From: Streptomyces spectabilis
GTDB lineage: Bacteria; Actinomycetota; Actinomycetes; Streptomycetales; Streptomycetaceae
Reading direction: 5' to 3'
DNA: 64,000 nucleotides
NCBI RefSeq assembly: GCF_008704795.1
Contig: NZ_CP023690.1
Coordinates: 682,001-746,000, forward strand
Positions 21,905 to 30,692 of this stretch are shown here, piece by piece. Every line of letters starts with the position of its first letter. Position 1 is the stretch's first letter. The notes below the pieces were generated by a model. That model had not been told where the DNA came from and did not search any database. It worked only from the letters and a program-made list of their open reading frames with translations. The translations under genes and the position numbers were made by a program.

Positions 21905-23029
21905 ATGGCGCGCACGGCACACATCGCACGCAGACTGCTCGTCGCGGCCCTCGCGGTGGCCATGACCCTCATCACCGCACTGTCCTCGGCCGCGGCGGAG
22001 ACCTCGGCCTGGCACCACGTGCCGGTCCCTGCGCAGGTACGCCCGCAGGCCGGGCTCAACGAAGCCGTGGCGTTCGGGCCCGACCGGGCGTGGGCGGTGG
22101 GCGCGGACGCCGTCGGCCGCGAGGCGCCGGGCTTCCCCCTGGTGCTGCGCTGGAACGGAACCGCGTGGCAGCGCCAGAACCTGCCCGGCATCCGCTGGCA
22201 GGGCGAGCTGCTGTCCATCGCCGCGAACGGGCGGAAAGCGGGCTGGGCCGTCGGCCGCGACACGGCGGGCGGCTCCCGGCTGCTCCGCTTCCACGGCACC
22301 GCCTGGCGCGAGAGCGAGCCGCCGAGCGGCGTCGCCCTGACCAAGGTCGTCACCGGCGGCGGCGAGACCTGGCTGATCGGTTCGCGCGGCGGCGCACCGG
22401 CGTTGCTCCGCCGGGACGGGCGCGGCTGGCAGGACATACCGGTGCCGCCGGGATCCGTGTACGGGCTGCACGTCAAGGCCGCCGACGACGTCTGGGCCGC
22501 GGGCGCGAGCGACTCCGGGGCGGCCGTGTCCCACTGGAACGGGCAGGAGTGGCAGCAGACGATCGTGGACGGGTTCCCGCGGGCCGCCGTGGGCAGTGTG
22601 CTCGCGGTCTCACCGACGGAGGTGTGGGCGGGCGGTACGGGCGGCTTCATCGGCGGCCCGCCCGGCAAGCCCATTCCGCCCCTGCTGGTCCGCTTCGACG
22701 GACAGGCCTGGCACCGGGTCGCCATGCCCACCAACTTCGGCTCGGTCACCTCGCTGACGCCCGCCGCGTCCGGCTCGCTGGGCTGGGTCGCGGTGACCCG
22801 CTCGCAGAAGTTCGTCCCGGGCGGCGTTCCGCCGATCGTCTCCGGTCCTGACTTCCTCGCCTGGAACGGACAGTCCTTCACCGCGTACGACGAACCGGCG
22901 GTGGCCGGGGAGAGCGACTCCTCCTTGCTGCGCCTCGCGCCGGTGCCGGGCACGGAGCAGGTGTGGTCGGTCGGCCGCGCCGGCGGGCCCGAGGGCACCT
23001 TCGCTCCGCGCGTCCTGCGGTTCGGCTGA
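21905..23029 (+). CDS. Secreted propeller-like repeat protein 2
   Basis: A 374-residue paralogue of the preceding protein. A clear signal peptide (RRLLVAALAVAMTLITALSSAAAETS) is followed by repeated units with RWNGTAWQR, RFHGTAWRE, ADDVWAAG and HWNGQEWQQ, again suggesting a beta-propeller. The start is 2 nt after the upstream stop. It is followed by a strong hairpin at 23066. Function is unknown; the pair could form a two-component exported complex. Confidence 0.65.
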   Translation: MARTAHIARRLLVAALAVAMTLITALSSAAAETSAWHHVPVPAQVRPQAGLNEAVAFGPDRAWAVGADAVGREAPGFPLVLRWNGTAWQRQNLPGIRWQGELLSIAANGRKAGWAVGRDTAGGSRLLRFHGTAWRESEPPSGVALTKVVTGGGETWLIGSRGGAPALLRRDGRGWQDIPVPPGSVYGLHVKAADDVWAAGASDSGAAVSHWNGQEWQQTIVDGFPRAAVGSVLAVSPTEVWAGGTGGFIGGPPGKPIPPLLVRFDGQAWHRVAMPTNFGSVTSLTPAASGSLGWVAVTRSQKFVPGGVPPIVSGPDFLAWNGQSFTAYDEPAVAGESDSSLLRLAPVPGTEQVWSVGRAGGPEGTFAPRVLRFG

Positions 23030-23065
23030 GGCGACGGGCCCCGCAGCACCACCGCACGCACAGCG

Positions 23066-23099
23066 CAGCGGGCCGCCGAGGGGAAGTGGCGGCCCGCTG
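23066..23099 (+). terminator. Hairpin terminator after the secreted-protein pair
   Basis: A perfect 12-bp stem (23066-23077 with 23088-23099) and a 10-nt loop, 36 nt beyond the stop. It sits between convergent genes and could serve both this operon and the rodlin gene. Confidence 0.7.
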
Positions 23100-23121
23100 G
23101 GAGGGGGTGGTGCGGGGAACG

Positions 23122-23526
23122 TCAGCCGTTGCCCGCGCCGTTGCCGGACAGGGCCGAGATGTCGTCCAGGATGTGCGACAGGGGCTCGTCGCCCTTGGCC
23201 TGGGTCGCGTTCTCGGCGCACTGCTGGTTCTGCGGCGCGGAGAGGACCGGGATGTCCTGGACCGCGACCGGGACGAAGATGCCCACGATCGCCCCGGCGT
23301 TCACCTTGACGGGCAGGCCGATGCAGGGCTTGTTGAGGGTGCCCTGGGCGATGGAGCCCTGCAGGCTCATGTCGCCGTGCGTGGCGGAGTTGCCGAACGC
23401 CTCCGACGCGCCGTTGCCGCTCTTCGAGGTGGTGCCGTGGTCGTCACCGATGGCGTTCGCGGCGGGCGCCACCGCACCGGCCATGCCTACGGTGACCGCG
23501 GTGGCCGCCATAACCTTCTTCAGCAC
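23122..23526 (-). CDS. rdl: Rodlin, spore/aerial-hypha surface layer protein
   Basis: A 134-residue rodlin. After a signal peptide (VMAATAVTVGMAGAVAPAANA) the mature protein starts AIGDDHG. It contains SGNGASEAFGNSATHGDMS, GTLNKPCIGLPVKVN, VQDIPVLS and QQCAENATQAKGD, all hallmarks of Streptomyces RdlA/RdlB. Rodlins organise chaplin fibres into the paired-rodlet layer of aerial hyphae and spores. The GTG at 23526 (then LKKVM) is chosen because GAAGGG lies just upstream and the size then matches known rodlins; an ATG 18 nt earlier overlaps that ribosome site. Only one copy is present here, whereas S. coelicolor has an rdlA/rdlB pair. Confidence 0.9.
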   Translation of the reverse strand: MLKKVMAATAVTVGMAGAVAPAANAIGDDHGTTSKSGNGASEAFGNSATHGDMSLQGSIAQGTLNKPCIGLPVKVNAGAIVGIFVPVAVQDIPVLSAPQNQQCAENATQAKGDEPLSHILDDISALSGNGAGNG

Positions 23527-23702
23527 AAGGGTTTCCCTTCTCATAAGCCGTGGCTCAGCCCCTGTCCAGGAGCACCCTGGGTAACTGCCGCGATGGGCAG
23601 GGGTTGCTCGACTTCGCCCGGACGGCCCACCGGCGCGACCCGCGTCTCCCCAGGTGCTACGCCGAGCGTCGGTACCGCAAGCGCCTCTGCCCCCGTCCGG
23701 CC

Positions 23703-23957
23703 TCAGCTCCAGCCGAAGCGGCGGTCCACCACCGCCGAGAACTCCTCCAGGGTCAGCACCGAGTCCCCGTTCTGATCTGCGGCGTCGAACAGCGCCGAGG
23801 AGTCGTCGACGTCTCCGAGCCCCCAGAAGGGCAGGTCCCCGGAGGCGGCCAGGGACGGGCCCTTGGTCCGCAAGGCGATGATCACTTCCTCGCGGGTCAG
23901 GGTCCCGTTGTGATCGAGGTCCAGTGCCTCGAACAGCTTCCGGGCCTTCTCACTCAT
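23703..23957 (-). CDS. Small EF-hand calcium-binding protein
   Basis: An 84-residue acidic protein with two EF-hand loops: DLDHNGTLTREE near residue 13 and DAADQNGDSVLTLEEF near residue 60. It resembles the small calmodulin-like calcium-binding proteins of Streptomyces, which buffer or sense Ca2+ during aerial growth. GAGGG lies 9 nt before the ATG. No signal peptide is present. The frame is open upstream, but that part has no family resemblance. Confidence 0.85.
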   Translation of the reverse strand: MSEKARKLFEALDLDHNGTLTREEVIIALRTKGPSLAASGDLPFWGLGDVDDSSALFDAADQNGDSVLTLEEFSAVVDRRFGWS

Positions 23958-24067
23958 CACGTCGCCCTCATCTCCCTCGCCGGCGGGCGAGCCCGGCCCG
24001 CCGTCCTCGTGTACGACAACGTACGCCGCCCGGTGCCGGTTCCTGCGCCCCCCTGCGCGCGGGGCCG

Positions 24068-25222
24068 TCAGGCGGTGCGGCCGGCCCGGGCGAAGTGCTC
24101 GGCCACCGCGTGGAAGGACTCCTTGGGCTCCCAGTGCCACCGCGCGGTCGGGGCGTCCTCGGTCTTCCAGATGGCCTTGGTGAGGCTGTAGCTGGCCATG
24201 TCCAGGTCGTAGCGCCGCTCGCGGCGGTGGGGCGACTGCGGGGACACGAACTCGTACACCATCGCCGCGTGCAGGTTCATCCGCTCGAACACGCCGAGGA
24301 TCTGGCTCAGATACCGGGCCTGGGTGCGTTCGCTGCGCCGGAGGTCGCCGCGCACCTCCGGCTTGGGCTTGCTGTAGTCGATGGTGTTCCAGCCCATGCC
24401 GCCCGCTTCGGGGGCGCCCCGGAACGTGCACGTGCCGCACTCGGTGATAGCCACGGGCTTGCCCCACTTCCGGTAGGGGTCAAGCTCCTTGAAGTAGCCG
24501 CGCGGATCGGCGAAGTAGGAGTAGTAGTTGACGCTGACGATGTCGAACAGGCTCCAGTCGACGACGTCTTCGTGCGCGGCCCCGTACGTGACAGGACCGT
24601 GGAAGACGCGTCGCGCGGTCCGTGCCGCCGACGGGATGAGCCGGTCCAGCTTGCGCTGCGCCTTCTCGGGGTCCCAGTTGCCCTTGAGCATGTTCTCGAC
24701 CCGCTCCAGGGCGTCGTCCCCCGGCACGATTCCGGGGACGAACAGGACGAACTCGCAGCCCACGCTGAGGTATACGCGCGCGCCCTGGCGCCGCAGCCGT
24801 TCGGCCTGTCTGCCGGTCTCGGCGAGATGGTCGAGGATCTGCCGTTCGGGAACGTCGGCCAGGCGCGGCTGGAGCCAGACGTGCAGCCCCTGTTCGGCCG
24901 CCTCGGCGGCCGTGGCGGCCATGCGCTCGACCCCGGTGCCGTAGACCACGACCGAGTTCGCGTGCAGCGCGCGCTTGATGCTGCGCAGGTCGGAGCGCAT
25001 CCGCGTGCGGTTCCAGCCGATGCCGGGCGCATCGCCGTCCGCGCACTCGTACATGACGCCCCGGTACGTCAGTCCGCGCCGGGCGGTGGCCCGCTCGGGG
25101 CCCGGCTGCGGCGCGGCGGCCGCCGGCGTCCCGGAAAGGACGGGTCCGGCGAGCGCGGCGGCACCCGCTGCCGCTGCCGCGCCGGTGAGGAATCGCCCTC
25201 TGGTCATGCCCTCGTTGCGCAT
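24068..25222 (-). CDS. Secreted TIM-barrel (glycosidase-like) protein
   Basis: A 384-residue exported protein. The N terminus MTRGRFLTGAAAAAG with a hydrophobic Ala-rich stretch resembles a Tat signal, though the Arg pair is split by Gly. The mature domain (from RGLTYRGVMYE) has a TIM-barrel pattern. ARVYLSVGCEF, FDIVSVNYYSYF and KPVAITECGTCTF could hold strand-end Glu residues, as in clan A glycosidases. Homologues are sometimes labelled abortive infection proteins, which the sequence does not support. The ATG at 25222 has GAGGAG at 6 nt and overlaps by 1 nt the stop of a short upstream frame. Confidence 0.6.
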   Translation of the reverse strand: MRNEGMTRGRFLTGAAAAAGAAALAGPVLSGTPAAAAPQPGPERATARRGLTYRGVMYECADGDAPGIGWNRTRMRSDLRSIKRALHANSVVVYGTGVERMAATAAEAAEQGLHVWLQPRLADVPERQILDHLAETGRQAERLRRQGARVYLSVGCEFVLFVPGIVPGDDALERVENMLKGNWDPEKAQRKLDRLIPSAARTARRVFHGPVTYGAAHEDVVDWSLFDIVSVNYYSYFADPRGYFKELDPYRKWGKPVAITECGTCTFRGAPEAGGMGWNTIDYSKPKPEVRGDLRRSERTQARYLSQILGVFERMNLHAAMVYEFVSPQSPHRRERRYDLDMASYSLTKAIWKTEDAPTARWHWEPKESFHAVAEHFARAGRTA

Positions 25223-25404
25223 CACGTGCTCCTCTTGCTGGCGTTGCTGGCGTTGGTCGCGTTGCCGGCGTTGGTCGCGGTCGGATCGCCGGTCGCGGTC
25301 GGATCACCCCGAGCATCGGCCGTCGGGGGCGTGCCGCTCATCGGGCATCGGTCCTGTCCGGTGTAACCAAAGTCGGCATCGCCGGGACCTGGTGACCGCC
25401 GCAA
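25222..25404 (-). other. Possible short coupled ORF with Asn/Ala/Thr repeats
   Basis: A 60-codon frame (or 39 codons from an internal ATG) ending in DPTAT and NAGNATNASNAS repeats. Its TGA overlaps the ATG of the TIM-barrel gene by one base, as in coupled genes. The repeats come directly from the DNA tandem repeat beneath it and no family is recognised, so it may be chance. Confidence 0.25.
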
Positions 25405-25597
25405 GCCGCCGCCGACCGCTACTTCCGCGCCCGGCCGCGCCCGGCCGCGCCCGGCGGACCGTCAGATGTTCATGCCCGATACACGTACGTGCCCACCGCG
25501 CGTGGCGGGGAAGGCACCGGCCCCCGTGAGGTTCACCGACAACACACTCCGCACGCCACTCCCCCCTCCTCCCGCCCCTCGTCTCACGGAGCCACGC
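25223..25597. other. Divergent intergenic region, low-complexity
   Basis: 375 nt between the TIM-barrel gene and the metallophosphoesterase. It is partly filled by the tandem repeat at about 25235-25315 and by a short G/C direct repeat (cgcgcccggc units) near 25427-25455. Promoters for both genes should lie here; none is obvious. Confidence 0.35.
25235..25315. repeat. 9-nt tandem repeat array
   Basis: About nine imperfect copies of a CGTTGCTGG / CGTTGGTCG / CGGTCGGAT type 9-mer in a row. On the - strand it is read as short Asn-Ala and Asp-Pro-Thr-Ala repeats. It looks like slippage-generated minisatellite DNA. Confidence 0.7.
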
Positions 25598-26614
25598 ATG
25601 GACCGCAGATCCCTCCTCGCCGCGAGCGGCGGCGCCCTGGCGACCACCGCCGTCGCCCCGCACGCCTACGCCGCCCCCGCCGCGCACACCGAGCGCCGGC
25701 GCGGCCGGGACGTCGTACGGTTCAACGTCATCAGCGACATCCAGGGCGACCTGCGCGACTTCGGCCGGGCCCTGGACGACATGGCGGCCGTCAACCCGCG
25801 CAGCGCGGGCCTCGCCGTCGCGGGCGACATCACGCCGCGCGGCTACGACTTCGAGTACGCGCAGGTCAGCGCCGAACTCCGGCGGCACTCCCACCCGCGC
25901 GGCGTGGCCTGGGCGATCGGCAACCACGAGTTCTACGTGCCGAAGTGGCGCGACCCCGACACGCTGTCCCAGGACACCTGGCCCAACGGCACCACCGAGG
26001 ACTCGCTCTTCCGCAGCTTCTACCGGTTCGCCGGGCGCGGCGCCGTGCACGCGGAGACCTCCTTCGGCGGCATCCCGGTGCTCGCCCTCGGCACCGAGCG
26101 GTACGCGCACTTCCACGACCCGAAGCTCTGGGACGAAGTGTGGCTGAGCGACGCGCAGTTCGCGTGGCTGGAGGACCGGCTCTGGCACTGGTCGCGCCGC
26201 CGCAAGCCGGTCATGGTCATCACGCACCATCCGCTGCCCAACACGGTCTCGGGCACCCGCAACAAGCTCTACGCGAGTGACTACCTCCAGGCCGACCGCC
26301 TCCTCGGCCTGCTCGGCCGCCACCCCGACGTGTTCCTCTTCTCCGGTCACACCCACTGGGACCTCGACCTATCCGACTGGGTGGTGCGCCGCGTCGTGCC
26401 CGGCACCGCCAACCTCAACGGGTTCACGGTGGTCAACACCGGAGCCATCCAGACCGGATACCGCGACGACGGCAAGGGCGGCGAGGTCGCCGTCGAGGGC
26501 TCCTTCAACCAGGGCCTCCAGGTCGAGGTCCACCGCGACTCCGTCGTCATCAAGGCACGCGACTTCGCCCGCAGGACCTGGCTGAAGCAGATCACGGTGC
26601 CACTGAGCCGCTGA
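25598..26614 (+). CDS. Tat-exported calcineurin-like metallophosphoesterase
   Basis: A 338-residue exported phosphoesterase. The N terminus DRRSLLAASGGALATTAVAP is a twin-arginine signal. The dinuclear metal site is complete: DIQGD (near residue 49), AGDITPRG, GNHEFY, ITHHPLPN and SGHTHWDLD. Calcineurin-like enzymes hydrolyse phosphomono- or diesters outside the membrane. CGGAG precedes the ATG; an open frame of 44 more codons upstream would bury the signal peptide. It is a single gene, followed 182 nt later by an independent operon. Confidence 0.9.
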   Translation: MDRRSLLAASGGALATTAVAPHAYAAPAAHTERRRGRDVVRFNVISDIQGDLRDFGRALDDMAAVNPRSAGLAVAGDITPRGYDFEYAQVSAELRRHSHPRGVAWAIGNHEFYVPKWRDPDTLSQDTWPNGTTEDSLFRSFYRFAGRGAVHAETSFGGIPVLALGTERYAHFHDPKLWDEVWLSDAQFAWLEDRLWHWSRRRKPVMVITHHPLPNTVSGTRNKLYASDYLQADRLLGLLGRHPDVFLFSGHTHWDLDLSDWVVRRVVPGTANLNGFTVVNTGAIQTGYRDDGKGGEVAVEGSFNQGLQVEVHRDSVVIKARDFARRTWLKQITVPLSR

Positions 26615-26796
26615 GGGCGACGTATGGCGGCATGCGTCGGCATGCGGTAGGCGATATGTCACCGTTTGCACCATTCAGGGCAGGGTGATCCACTGACTCT
26701 GACACCGGTTTCGGCCGTCGGGCCCGGGGCCCGGCGGCCGAGGGCCCCGTGTGCTCACGGGCACGCACCATCCGGCCGGTGAGGAGGCGCTGTCCC

Positions 26797-27558
26797 ATGG
26801 CGGAGTTCGACCGCGGGCCCACGGCCCAGTTCGCCGAGTTGCTGGCCCAGGTGCCCGAGCCGCCCGTCAAGGAGGCGTTCTGGTTCGACTGGGGGCCGAT
26901 CTTCTACCGCGGGCGGCTCGACGGCTCCGCGCGCGTGCTGATCGTGGCTTCGGACCCCGGGCCCACCGAGCGGATCGCCGGGCGCAGCCTGGTCGGGAAC
27001 GCCGGCCAGCGGGTGCAGGGGTTCCTCACGAAGCTCGGTCTGACCCGTTCCTACGTGTGCCTCAACGCGTGGGCGTACGCGGTCCAGCCGAGCCGGGCCT
27101 TCGCGATGAAGGAGCGGCTCGCCGACCCGCCGCAGACGCAGTGGCGCAACGCCGTCTTCGACCGGGCGACGGACCCGACCCTGGAGGCCGTCGTCGCCAT
27201 GGGCTTCATGGCCCAGGAGGCGGTGCGGCTGTGGACATCACGCCCCCAGGTGCCGCTCGTCGAGGTGCCCCATCCGACCAGCCACGACCCGGTGGTCCTG
27301 CTCGACGCCTGGCGCGCGGCCGTCACACAGCTGCGGTCGATCGTGACGCCGGACCCGGACGGCGACACCACCGGGCCGAACTACGGCACCGAGTTCCTGG
27401 AGTCCGACTACAGCGCGATCCCCCATCGTGACCTGCCCTTCGGCGCCCCCGGCTTCCTCGGCGACGACGCCTGGGTGCGTGCCGGGGGCGGGTCGAACTC
27501 CGTCAGCCGCCCCTCGCCGGACGACAAGCACACGCTGCTCTGGAAGGCGCCGGGCTGA
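26797..27558 (+). CDS. Uracil-DNA-glycosylase-like protein
   Basis: A 253-residue protein of the UDG superfamily. VASDPGPTERIAGRSLVGNAGQ corresponds to motif A (GExPGxxE...GRPFVGxAG), VCLNAWAYAVQP is the following strand, and VEVPHPTSHD is in the place of the C-terminal HPS motif. The catalytic acid and some motif residues differ from family 4/5 enzymes, so base-excision activity is uncertain. A C-terminal extension of about 70 residues (YGTEFLESDY onward) is unusual. GAGGAGG lies 9 nt upstream of the ATG. Its stop overlaps the amidohydrolase start by 1 nt, an odd partnership for a DNA-repair enzyme. Confidence 0.7.
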   Translation: MAEFDRGPTAQFAELLAQVPEPPVKEAFWFDWGPIFYRGRLDGSARVLIVASDPGPTERIAGRSLVGNAGQRVQGFLTKLGLTRSYVCLNAWAYAVQPSRAFAMKERLADPPQTQWRNAVFDRATDPTLEAVVAMGFMAQEAVRLWTSRPQVPLVEVPHPTSHDPVVLLDAWRAAVTQLRSIVTPDPDGDTTGPNYGTEFLESDYSAIPHRDLPFGAPGFLGDDAWVRAGGGSNSVSRPSPDDKHTLLWKAPG

Positions 27559-29111
27559 TGGCGCTCGTGCTGCGCGGCACGGTGGTCACCTGCGACAGCG
27601 ACCACCGGATCCTCGACCCGGGCGCCGTGTACGTCGGCGACGACGGCCGCCTGGCCGCGGTGCGCCCGGCCGGGCAGGCACCGCCCGCGGGCTTCTCCGG
27701 CGCGCCGGTCATCGACACGGGCGGGCTGATCCTGCCGGGCCTGATCGACCTGCACAACCACCTCCTCTACAACACGCTGCCGCTGTGGGAGGCCGTCGGC
27801 GTTCCCTATCTGCACCACGACCGCTGGGTCGGCGAGAAGCACCCGCCCGACTACTCGACGTCGGTCACCTGGCCCGCCAAGGTCCTCGGCCAGGCGGCGC
27901 CCGAGGCGCTGATCAAGTACGTCGAGGTGAAGGCGCTGGTCGGCGGGGTCACGGCCATCCAGGGCGCACCCCTTTCGACGCGCCCCGTCGACGGCTGGCT
28001 GCTGCGGACGATCGACAACGAGAAGCTGCCCGCGGGCGCCGACATGGTGATGACCGCCGCGCTCCAGCTCGACGCCGAGGAGCTGCGCGAGGAGCGGGCA
28101 CCGAAGCTCGACGGCACGCGGCTGCTGATCTACCACGTCGCCGAGGGCAAGCCGGGATCGATCGTGCACCGCGAGTTCGACGACCTCGAACCGTGTCTGA
28201 AGCCGGGCCTGATCGGCGTGCACGCCACCGCCCTGACGGCGGCCGACTTCAAGAAGTGGCAGAGCGCGGTGACCGCGGTCAACGCCGCGGAGAAGGCCAC
28301 CGTCGTGTGGTCGCCGTTCTCCAACTACTGGCTGTACCACGCCACGACGGACGTGGTGGAGGCCGACAAGAAGGGGCTGCGCATCGCGCTCGGCTCCGAC
28401 TGGTCGCCCTCGGGCACCAAGAACGTGCTCGGCGAACTCAAGGTCGCCGACGCCGTCAACCGCCACGAGCTCGGCGGCCGCTTCACCGACCGCGAGCTGT
28501 GCGACATGGTGACCGCGAACCCCGGCGACGCCCTCGCGACCGCCTGGGGGCCGCAGGTGGGCCGCCTGGAGCGCGGCAGCGCCGCGGATCTGCTCGTCCT
28601 CGAACGCCACGACCCGGCGCGGGACCCGTACCGCAACCTGATCGACGCGACCGAGCGCCATGTGCGCCTGGTGCTGGTGCGCGGCCGCCCCTTCTACGGC
28701 ACGCGGGCGCTGATGACCGCCGCCGGGGCGACGGACACCAGCGCGCTCACGGTGGCCGGGCTCTCCCGGCGGGTGGCGGTGCGCGATCCCGGCCGGGCCG
28801 ACGCCACGCTCGACTGGCCCGGGGTCAAGCGGGCCCTGGAGAAGGTCCGCGACGACCCGGTGGCCGCCTGGCGCGCCGCGCAGGACGCGCTCGCGGACTG
28901 GGGCGGTCCGCTCGACGACCCCGACGCACCGCTCGCCCTGTTCGGCGACATGCCGGAGGGCGACACGGGCGCCTTCGCCGCCGCGGGCGAGGTCCCGCTC
29001 GACCTGGTCATCCCGCGCCTCGACCCGCTGGCCCCCGACGCCGCCTACTTCGCCGCGGTCGCGCGCAGCGGTGTGCCGCAACTCCAGCACCTCGCGGGCT
29101 ACTACCCATGA
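27558..29111 (+). CDS. Amidohydrolase-superfamily enzyme
   Basis: A 517-residue metal-dependent hydrolase. The HxH metal site is LIDLHNHLLYN (about residue 70). IYHVAEG and GVHATALTAADF provide further His ligands, and ALGSDWSPSG gives the last Asp of the barrel. A composite beta-sandwich is formed by the first 60 residues and the AADLLVLER region, as in cytosine deaminase/TrzA-like enzymes. Substrate unknown: a deaminase or amide hydrolase acting on a heterocycle is plausible. It is translationally coupled to the genes on both sides. Confidence 0.82.
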   Translation: MALVLRGTVVTCDSDHRILDPGAVYVGDDGRLAAVRPAGQAPPAGFSGAPVIDTGGLILPGLIDLHNHLLYNTLPLWEAVGVPYLHHDRWVGEKHPPDYSTSVTWPAKVLGQAAPEALIKYVEVKALVGGVTAIQGAPLSTRPVDGWLLRTIDNEKLPAGADMVMTAALQLDAEELREERAPKLDGTRLLIYHVAEGKPGSIVHREFDDLEPCLKPGLIGVHATALTAADFKKWQSAVTAVNAAEKATVVWSPFSNYWLYHATTDVVEADKKGLRIALGSDWSPSGTKNVLGELKVADAVNRHELGGRFTDRELCDMVTANPGDALATAWGPQVGRLERGSAADLLVLERHDPARDPYRNLIDATERHVRLVLVRGRPFYGTRALMTAAGATDTSALTVAGLSRRVAVRDPGRADATLDWPGVKRALEKVRDDPVAAWRAAQDALADWGGPLDDPDAPLALFGDMPEGDTGAFAAAGEVPLDLVIPRLDPLAPDAAYFAAVARSGVPQLQHLAGYYP

Positions 29112-30688
29112 GGCGGACGATCGCGGAACCGGACCGGACCCTGCCGGACTCGGTCGGCCTCGAGGAGTTCATGCGGCGGGTGGAAGCCGACCCGCTGCCG
29201 CTCGCGGACCGCTACCGGCTGGTGGCCGCCGCCCGTGTGCTGCTCGAAGAGCTGTACGTGCACCTTCCGCTCAAGCGGGCGATGCACGCCACGGACCCGG
29301 TGCAGCGGCTCCGCCTCCTGGAGCGCCGCCTCGCACCCCTCAGCGAGCTGCAGTTCCACGCCGAACTCACGGACGTCTTCCGGGGGTTGCGCGATCTGCA
29401 CACCGGCTACCAGCTGCCGGACCCCTACCGGGGCCATGTGGCCACGCTCGGCTTCCTCGTCGAGCGCTACGCCGACCCCGACGGCACGCCCCACCACGTC
29501 GTCTCCAAGATCGACCCGTCGCTCGTGCACGCGGGGTTCGACGTCGGCGCCGAGCTCGAGGCCTGGAACGGGGTGCCGATCGAGCGCGCCATCGAGCGCA
29601 ACGCGGCCGCGCAGGCGGGCTCCAACCTCGACGCACGCCTGGCCCGCGGCCTGGAGTCGCTGACGCTGCGCCCGCTGCGGACCGGTCCCCCGCCCGACGA
29701 GCACCGCGTGCTCCTGGCCTACCGCACCGCCGGGGGCCGCCGCCGCGAGACGCGCGTGCCGTGGCGGGTGCGCGCCGTCGAGCGGCACGCGGGGCGCGCC
29801 CAGGACCCCGTGCCGACGCTCGCCACGAGCCTCGGCATCGACGTCGGCAGCGAGGCCGCGCGCCAGGTCAAGCGCGCGCTGTTCGCACCGCCGCAGGCGC
29901 GGCGCTCGGCCGCGCGGGCCCTGCGCAGCGTCCTGCACTACCGGACGGTGCGCGTCCGCGGCCGCTCGTACGGGTATCTGCGGATCTACTCGTTCAACGT
30001 CTCGGGGGCGCGGCCGTTCGCCGAGCAGGTGGCTCGGATCGCGGCAGGCGCCCCGGCGGGCGGCCTGATCGTGGACATCCGCGGCAACCCGGGAGGCCAT
30101 GTCCCGGCCGCGGAGTCCGCCTTGCAGGTGCTGAGCCCGCACCCCGTGACCCCGGTGAGCTTCTCGCTCTCCACGACGCGGGCCGCGCTCGCCCTCGCCC
30201 GGGCCAACCCGGGGTTCCGCGTCTGGACGCATTCGATCCGTGCCGCCGTGGAGACGGGCGAGGTGTACTCGCAGGCCTTCCCGCTCACCGACCCCGAAGC
30301 GGTCACCGCCGGGCTCGCGCGCCACACCGGCCCCAAGGTCCTGGTCACCGACGCGCTGTCGTACTCGGCGGCCGACATCTTCGCCGCCGGGTTCCAGGAC
30401 AACGGCCTCGGTCCCGTCCTCGGCACCGCCCGGCGCACCGGCGCCGGCGGCGCCAACGTGTGGACGCACGAGTTGCTGCGCGTGTGGCTGCCCGAGATCC
30501 TCGGCGAGCTGCCGCGTGGCGCCGGGTTCCGGGTCGCGCTGCGGCGGGCCACGCGAGCCCGCGGCAACGTCGACGTACCGCTCGAGGACCTCGGGGTCGA
30601 GGCGGACGAACTGCACCGGCTCACCGAGCGGGACGTCACCGGGCACAACCAGGACCTCCTGGCGGCGGCCGCCGCGCTGCTCGCCTGA
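29108..30688 (+). CDS. S41-family (C-terminal processing) peptidase-like protein
   Basis: A 526-residue S41 peptidase-like protein. After an N-terminal helical domain and a short PDZ-like segment (HVVSKIDPSLVHAGFDVGAELEAWNG), the catalytic core has GYLRIYSFNV, GLIVDIRGNPGGHV and VLVTDALSYSAADIFAAGFQDN. The second Ser of LSYSAAD is in the nucleophile position. No signal peptide is seen, which is unusual since most S41 proteases are exported. It overlaps the amidohydrolase by 4 nt. The three genes form one operon of unknown purpose. Confidence 0.78.
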   Translation: MRRTIAEPDRTLPDSVGLEEFMRRVEADPLPLADRYRLVAAARVLLEELYVHLPLKRAMHATDPVQRLRLLERRLAPLSELQFHAELTDVFRGLRDLHTGYQLPDPYRGHVATLGFLVERYADPDGTPHHVVSKIDPSLVHAGFDVGAELEAWNGVPIERAIERNAAAQAGSNLDARLARGLESLTLRPLRTGPPPDEHRVLLAYRTAGGRRRETRVPWRVRAVERHAGRAQDPVPTLATSLGIDVGSEAARQVKRALFAPPQARRSAARALRSVLHYRTVRVRGRSYGYLRIYSFNVSGARPFAEQVARIAAGAPAGGLIVDIRGNPGGHVPAAESALQVLSPHPVTPVSFSLSTTRAALALARANPGFRVWTHSIRAAVETGEVYSQAFPLTDPEAVTAGLARHTGPKVLVTDALSYSAADIFAAGFQDNGLGPVLGTARRTGAGGANVWTHELLRVWLPEILGELPRGAGFRVALRRATRARGNVDVPLEDLGVEADELHRLTERDVTGHNQDLLAAAAALLA

Positions 30689-30692
30689 CGTC

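Noticed and set aside
24068..25222. Phage abortive-infection (defence) function
   Set aside because: The label exists for homologues, but the signal peptide and TIM-barrel pattern point to an exported hydrolase; no defence partner genes are nearby.
27428..30688. 1086-codon open frame on the + strand
   Set aside because: Its first 560 codons are out of frame with the amidohydrolase and read as Arg/Ala/Gly noise; the real S41 gene starts at 29108.
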